From the IMG/VR virus record IMGVR_UViG_3300026484_000402, positions 1 through 64,000 of that record: a stretch of 64,000 bases of DNA; one strand, given 5' to 3'. The notes beneath the pieces are model-generated. The model was not told where the DNA came from, searched no databases, and was given only the letters and a program-made list of their open reading frames with translations. Of the stretch, positions 60,701-64,000 are shown piece after piece; the stretch's first letter is position 1, and each line of letters begins with the position of its first letter. Both the position numbers and the translations under genes were made by a program. Origin of the DNA: a virus.

Positions 60701-61218
60701 GCTTTTACATTTAAGATTGAATTGTCCTCAAACTTAACATATGATACAGTTCCCGAAGTTACCGTTAATGTTTCAGTGGCTTTTGATAAAGTATTTATTT
60801 TTTCTTGTTGTATTATTTCTCTAACACTTAAAGCATTAGTGTTAAAACTATTTTTCTCTTGAATTTTATCCCAGGTTTTACTTTTTTTTAGAAAATTAAC
60901 TTCAAGAAAATCGTAAAAATCTGAATATTTCTTAATAGAATCATCCTCTGAAACCAAATTATTACATTTGATTTTAAAAACATCAGATTGCAATTCATAT
61001 TCAACTCCCAGCAAGTCACCAGATATTTGTTTTAAATACCCATCTATATTGTTAGTAAATACTTTATTCAAAGTCACTCCTAATAAATTATTTTTTATAT
61101 TGTTTTCATTTGTTAGCAATGTAAAAATTTTATCATATTGATTAACGGCATCAGAAAGAGCTAATTTTAGCTCATCTAGAGTATAATTGCCGCTTAAAAG
61201 TAATTCAACGTTAGTCAT
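57724..61218 (-). CDS. Large tail or baseplate protein, 1164 aa
   Basis: The longest leftward protein. Residues about 215-540 hold several beta-sandwich modules with the phrase IYVKYLLPEQTNTLDVNGTAYSYTP and YYIKVDDTQYTIDTTNENN...LASKFVELINAG, the pattern of repeated small domains found in phage tail and adhesin proteins. The C-terminal 500 residues are helical. It overlaps the RCC1-like gene by eight bases. It may be a baseplate wedge or tail spike scaffold; the exact part is unknown. Confidence 0.5.
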   Translation of the reverse strand: MTNVELLLSGNYTLDELKLALSDAVNQYDKIFTLLTNENNIKNNLLGVTLNKVFTNNIDGYLKQISGDLLGVEYELQSDVFKIKCNNLVSEDDSIKKYSDFYDFLEVNFLKKSKTWDKIQEKNSFNTNALSVREIIQQEKINTLSKATETLTVTSGTVSYVKFEDNSILNVKAFKDVFYHKDESIDYMFLTLNNLDGLFLDNSTFKEIKLNLTDSEITGSGCKISNFTETQAAQDAQNAIVEIYVKYLLPEQTNTLDVNGTAYSYTPTTDDTPDIVADTLGSNITEGIDGVSYATEAGYYSAAPIDDDNEVKLAWYYPTTETGLTINVSLTEDNSSEHDLEVNWDEENYTLEVVYASDGSDTIFPTIGEILDAVNNSSSPIKVELVNSSYTVDDDYPYEMDFTLEQTDSKLILTSEKTDLTVTGAPTDLFNISKIQSYADGKHQSGSIEVVKFRRGYVYYIKVDDTQYTIDTTNENNPDVNNEVALASKFVELINAGTLGTATNSSNKILLTLKDYTEHTISTSGEQDYVEPVSRNALVKYDVRNYAFQGTNLKLYKPQNSINTLNSPISLKESEDIMNTGIIFTSNAISDVRLKFDKENYKYYSKDDDDISTLYESVDEIINLTLINKNLLLQKKLEYISIYDSVIDADFYFQNASIVEKYGIFTAPKNQFIPSIQLKYFDEISLDDVQKTFLGMSDTHYSTMQNTFSNYMQEENIYTLHDLLTKQNINNIGPYVFKETDLKEVFKPYYGMLNVKEFNFKTYGKITLNDLSKKPELIKLFKNDTLLDNNNNEIQIDEYVLKHALMDLFLAQNAPNMLEQITVLLEVFFFDLNDVIIHLYSDTFRDVVLELDTPESAPAMDYGLDGTPEEAVVSFSTLYIRQYKTEINKTLDLDLNKITTQEYKNMSINEKALTLRILPAAIKATLKYDSGSKEVVLPLATSKHKIIETISIYDDMLLIDVVRNGYFATLGGFLSNRCTSGVSLKYKDTVWNALIKTFFIKDKDNIIGVQDSVSQIKILYDRFNGVDPWDFAALLGPTNNIYSSESALINLFIRIYESIKRNNIASSDYQDYFNGCIGTIFMNDDTATDILPYELFHMFLCSIGVMNDITEGDVLDIDLSKYDFEANIEQALGKNCNVTLNGTDLKLIYNDKNNLVLTNYIKET

Positions 61219-62953
61219 TAATATTACCTTCGAGTTGACTCAATCTGTTTTCAATTTCCTCAAATTTTACCTTATTGTTCTGATTTTGCGTTTTGAACTT
61301 ATCTGCTAAGACAGTTAATGCATCTGAGATTGATTTAATAGCTTCTACATGCTTATTCATAGATTCAGCAACTTTAGTTTGCAATACAGCTGTATCTATA
61401 TCTCTGTAAATTATTTCTTCAGGTAATAGCGACGTATCAAGCTCATCAGTAATTTCTGCTTCTAATAATTCGAAACTTGAAGCCCCTTTAATGTAAATTG
61501 CTAATTTACCAGTTTCAAAAGAAGGCTCTTCCACTGAGAGCATTTTTGTTTTTATTTCGATAAAATTTCCATTTATACTTTTAAACAATCTTAGACTTTT
61601 ACCAAATGGAGTAAATGAAATTACAAGTTTATAAATATTATTGTCAAAAGACAAGAATTCCTCAGGAATTACTGAAAATCCATCTACTAGAAAACTATTT
61701 TTAGGTTGTGCTTTAAAATTATAAGCGAGGTCTGCTCCATTAGGATGTTTTACAATACAATACCCTTTAATATTGTTTGCCAAGACTTCAAACATAGTAT
61801 CCTTTTCAGTCGATTCAACAATTACTGGTGTTTGTTCGCCAAGAGAATTTACCCCATAAACCACATCTGAAGTAACATTGTATGTTTGCACTCCAAATAC
61901 TACATTAAAAATATCGTTTCTCGCCAATTCTGGATATTTTGCAAAAGATTGTTTATTGTTTACACTTTCTTGATAAGTTACTATATCCAAGGAAATGCCG
62001 CTATGTTTATTATCTCTATCTACAAAAAGATAATTTCCATTTTCATCAACAAATGACCATACAGGATATTTTAATGAAAGCTCAATCTCTTCTTCATTGT
62101 AAATTTTAACCACCCCATTTAAAGAAACAATATAATATTTTCCATTGGCAAGTTGCGCATCTTGCACTTCATTTTCAGTATTAACTGTACCATCAATAAA
62201 GTTGAAAAAATACAAATTATTGTCAATATCTATTAATGTTAATGAATTTTTAAACGCTTTGATTGTTTTGTATGTTAGTGTGGTATCAACAGCAGAATAA
62301 TCTCCATCTCCCCAAATTGAAATTTTGCCGTTTGCTTTTTTAATTATTATAAAATCGCTTCCTGCAAATATTTTTACCGGAGCATCTGTTGAACTATCAT
62401 AATCATTTACAGTATCGGGAACTGATACATTATTACCAGCGCTTTTACCGTTTACAATTACTATGTTTTTATTTTCATCAGTGTTTTTATAGATATATGC
62501 AATAAACCCGTCTCCGGTTGCAACATCTATTACATTATCAGGCTGATTATCAATTTGCCCATTACTATTGTCACCATAAACATAAACATTACCGTTAATT
62601 AACGCTACTTTATTAGTCGAACTCCCATCTAGTTTTAAATTTTGGAAATCAATTTCATTAAAAGCGGTTTTTTCTTCTCCATCAACAATTAATTTTTTCT
62701 CACTGTTAATATAGATTTTTTCATCTCCATCAAACCAATACGGTGCAGGTAATTCTGTTTCAACATAAGGGTCAGCTTTAAATAAAAAAACAACGCTTTT
62801 GTTTACAGATAAATCAAATGTATCATTTGAAACAATTCCTGTGTTATAGTCTTGATTTTTTACATTATTTAAATAGATTCCGCCATTTTCTGTTAATACA
62901 GCAGTAGCTCCTACTACAGAGAAATCACTATTGGTTAATTTTTGGGTCGCCAT
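61211..62953 (-). CDS. Tail adhesin with RCC1-like propeller, 580 aa
   Basis: The middle has repeats like NVYVYGDNSNGQI and KISIWGDGDYSAV, the short W/Y-G-D-x-x-x-G-Q signature of RCC1-type beta-propeller blades. A LamG-like beta domain may precede (about 45-85) and follow it. The C-terminal 45 residues form a coiled coil (KFEEIENRLSQLEG) suited to trimerisation. A receptor-binding fibre is the likely role. A related protein is encoded at 63369-64000. Confidence 0.55.
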   Translation of the reverse strand: MATQKLTNSDFSVVGATAVLTENGGIYLNNVKNQDYNTGIVSNDTFDLSVNKSVVFLFKADPYVETELPAPYWFDGDEKIYINSEKKLIVDGEEKTAFNEIDFQNLKLDGSSTNKVALINGNVYVYGDNSNGQIDNQPDNVIDVATGDGFIAYIYKNTDENKNIVIVNGKSAGNNVSVPDTVNDYDSSTDAPVKIFAGSDFIIIKKANGKISIWGDGDYSAVDTTLTYKTIKAFKNSLTLIDIDNNLYFFNFIDGTVNTENEVQDAQLANGKYYIVSLNGVVKIYNEEEIELSLKYPVWSFVDENGNYLFVDRDNKHSGISLDIVTYQESVNNKQSFAKYPELARNDIFNVVFGVQTYNVTSDVVYGVNSLGEQTPVIVESTEKDTMFEVLANNIKGYCIVKHPNGADLAYNFKAQPKNSFLVDGFSVIPEEFLSFDNNIYKLVISFTPFGKSLRLFKSINGNFIEIKTKMLSVEEPSFETGKLAIYIKGASSFELLEAEITDELDTSLLPEEIIYRDIDTAVLQTKVAESMNKHVEAIKSISDALTVLADKFKTQNQNNKVKFEEIENRLSQLEGNIND

Positions 62954-62965
62954 ATTTTTTCCTTA

Positions 62966-63295
62966 TTATTTATTTTTCCCAATCGCCTCTATAACTTTAT
63001 TGGCTATTTTATCACCTAGCACATCTGCTATTTTTACTAAATTTGCAATATCTGTATTTCCAGCTTCTTCAGCTACTTTTATTAAACCGTCAAGGGAATT
63101 AACTTTGTCTATTTCTGTAGCTATTTTTTCAATTGATTGACTTACTTTATTTACAGTTTCAATTTCAAGATTTAAATCATCAAGTTCAACTGCTTTCTTT
63201 TCTGATGCTTCTTTTTGTAGGTTTACATCAGGTTTAGTCTCTTCTGATTTTACTTCTTCTTTTATGTTTTGGATAAATTCTTGAAAAGAATGCAT
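62966..63295 (-). CDS. Small helical protein with K-x-A motifs, 109 aa
   Basis: Contains LQKEASEK, IEKIATEI, LIKVAEEA and LVKIADVL in only 109 residues. Acidic and helical throughout. It sits between two RCC1-like genes and has its own promoter. Its motif density links it to the head proteins; role unknown. Confidence 0.5.
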   Translation of the reverse strand: MHSFQEFIQNIKEEVKSEETKPDVNLQKEASEKKAVELDDLNLEIETVNKVSQSIEKIATEIDKVNSLDGLIKVAEEAGNTDIANLVKIADVLGDKIANKVIEAIGKNK

Positions 63296-63302
63296 GACAA
63301 AT

Positions 63303-63335
63303 CCTTTTTTTGTTAAATAATATCAAAAAATAAGG
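63303..63335 (-). promoter_or_regulatory. Promoter (-10 TATTAT) with possible RBS-hiding hairpin
   Basis: -10 TATTAT at 63317-63322. CCUUAUUUUUUG (63324-63335) can pair with CAAAAAAAGG (63303-63312), which contains the Shine-Dalgarno of the gene at 63295, with one bulge. The arms are largely homopolymeric. Confidence 0.4.
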
Positions 63336-63368
63336 GTATTAGCAAGAAAAAAAGAAAGAAAGAAATCG

Positions 63369-64000
63369 TTAGAGATTTGAAAGATAATTGTATTTTCTGA
63401 TTTTACCACCAAAAATAACATAAATATATTTATCTTCATTAACGGTTTCTACATTGATTACATCATTACCAAGCTGAATATCTTTTACATCTGTTACTGT
63501 TGTCACATTACCATCGGCGTCTTTATACCACAAAGTATTTGTTTTATCTAAAACAAACAGATGTTCATTTAAAGAAAGGGCTTTTACAATTCCGTTAGAT
63601 ACTGCTGATGATTTAACGTTGTTATCGTTATCTACAATCTTATAATCATCAAAAATATCTGAGTCTACCAATTCGCTATCTGTAATTTCTTTTACAGCAT
63701 TGCTGTTTAATACAGCGATAATTTTATCTCCTACAGGAAATACATTAGCAATATCTGTTATATTCGCTGTCGCTATAGTTGAAACTGATTTTGCATTGTA
63801 TGCTGTTTCACCAAGAACTACAATTTTATCTTCAGCTTGAACTAATGTTACAGTGTTGTATAGGATTACCAATTTGATTTTTTTAATATCAAATTTTTCC
63901 TCTGTATAATATTTGTTGTCTTTCAGTTTTCCATCTACAGTAACAATAACCATATGGTTTTTATTTGTTCCAGCATAACTTATATCAACATTTGACGCCA
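63369..64000 (-). CDS. RCC1-like tail protein, cut by the right window edge
   Basis: The frame is open through base 64000, so the N-terminus is missing; the Met at 63953 is internal. The visible 210 residues are beta-rich with blade-like repeats (KIIAVLNSNAVKEITDSELV, LFVLDKTNTLWYKDADGNVTTVTDVKDIQLG) similar to the propeller of the 580-aa adhesin. Probably a receptor-binding or fibre protein. Confidence 0.55.
   Translation of the reverse strand, partial: ASNVDISYAGTNKNHMVIVTVDGKLKDNKYYTEEKFDIKKIKLVILYNTVTLVQAEDKIVVLGETAYNAKSVSTIATANITDIANVFPVGDKIIAVLNSNAVKEITDSELVDSDIFDDYKIVDNDNNVKSSAVSNGIVKALSLNEHLFVLDKTNTLWYKDADGNVTTVTDVKDIQLGNDVINVETVNEDKYIYVIFGGKIRKYNYLSNL

Overview
The window is part of a large, very AT-rich tailed-phage genome. 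It carries a portal protein, a candidate prohead protease, a probable tape measure protein with a frameshifted tail assembly chaperone, tail and fibre proteins, a DnaG/DnaB/SSB/RecT replication-recombination set, and dispersed lysis genes. No tRNA, rRNA, CRISPR array or insertion sequence was recognised by eye. The major capsid protein, large terminase and DNA polymerase were not seen and presumably lie outside the window. The host is inferred to be a member of the Campylobacterota (epsilonproteobacteria): many promoters have a T-rich tract plus G directly before a TATAAT -10 box, which matches the published Campylobacter sigma-70 promoter style.

Layout. 1-3156: small leftward genes of unknown role around a 0.7 kb non-coding stretch. 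3274-10488: leftward head genes (repeat protein, portal, a probable packaging protein, an 830-residue Gln-rich protein). 10538-12246: a plasmid-type Rep_3 initiator with four 17-bp iterons just upstream, so the element probably can replicate as a phage-plasmid. 12247-14594: an isolated gene with a near-consensus promoter, two leftward genes, and a glycosyltransferase-like gene. 14591-17058: a compact leftward operon with a membrane protein, a response regulator, a membrane histidine kinase and a holin-like protein, all overlapping or abutting. 17143-26916: the leftward replication and recombination operon (M15 endolysin, HNH, RecT, RecE-like nuclease, DnaB, loader candidate, DnaG-like primase, GroEL-like chaperonin, SSB). 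27072-30360: secreted transglycosylase-like protein and fibre-like proteins.

30448-49683 is rightward: an orphan RNA polymerase beta'-like protein, HNH nuclease, embedded spanin pair, virion proteins, prohead protease, fibre-like coiled coil, VRR-NUC nuclease, tape measure candidate, GroES-like protein, and the tail assembly chaperone with a T_TTT_TTA slippery site. 49655-64000 is leftward: a zinc-ribbon protein, a sigma-factor-like protein, virion proteins and large tail proteins ending in RCC1-like adhesins.

The points most worth a second look are: (i) the phage two-component system coupled to a holin; (ii) several genes whose promoter sits inside the loop of an RNA hairpin that would hide the ribosome binding site of read-through transcripts, as known for phage T4 lysozyme; (iii) the iteron origin; (iv) the beta'-like and sigma-like proteins; (v) a GroEL/GroES pair split over two modules; (vi) a K-x-A-[S/E] motif spread through virion proteins of a phage that also encodes a prohead protease. 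All family calls come from reading motifs by eye; no database search was run.
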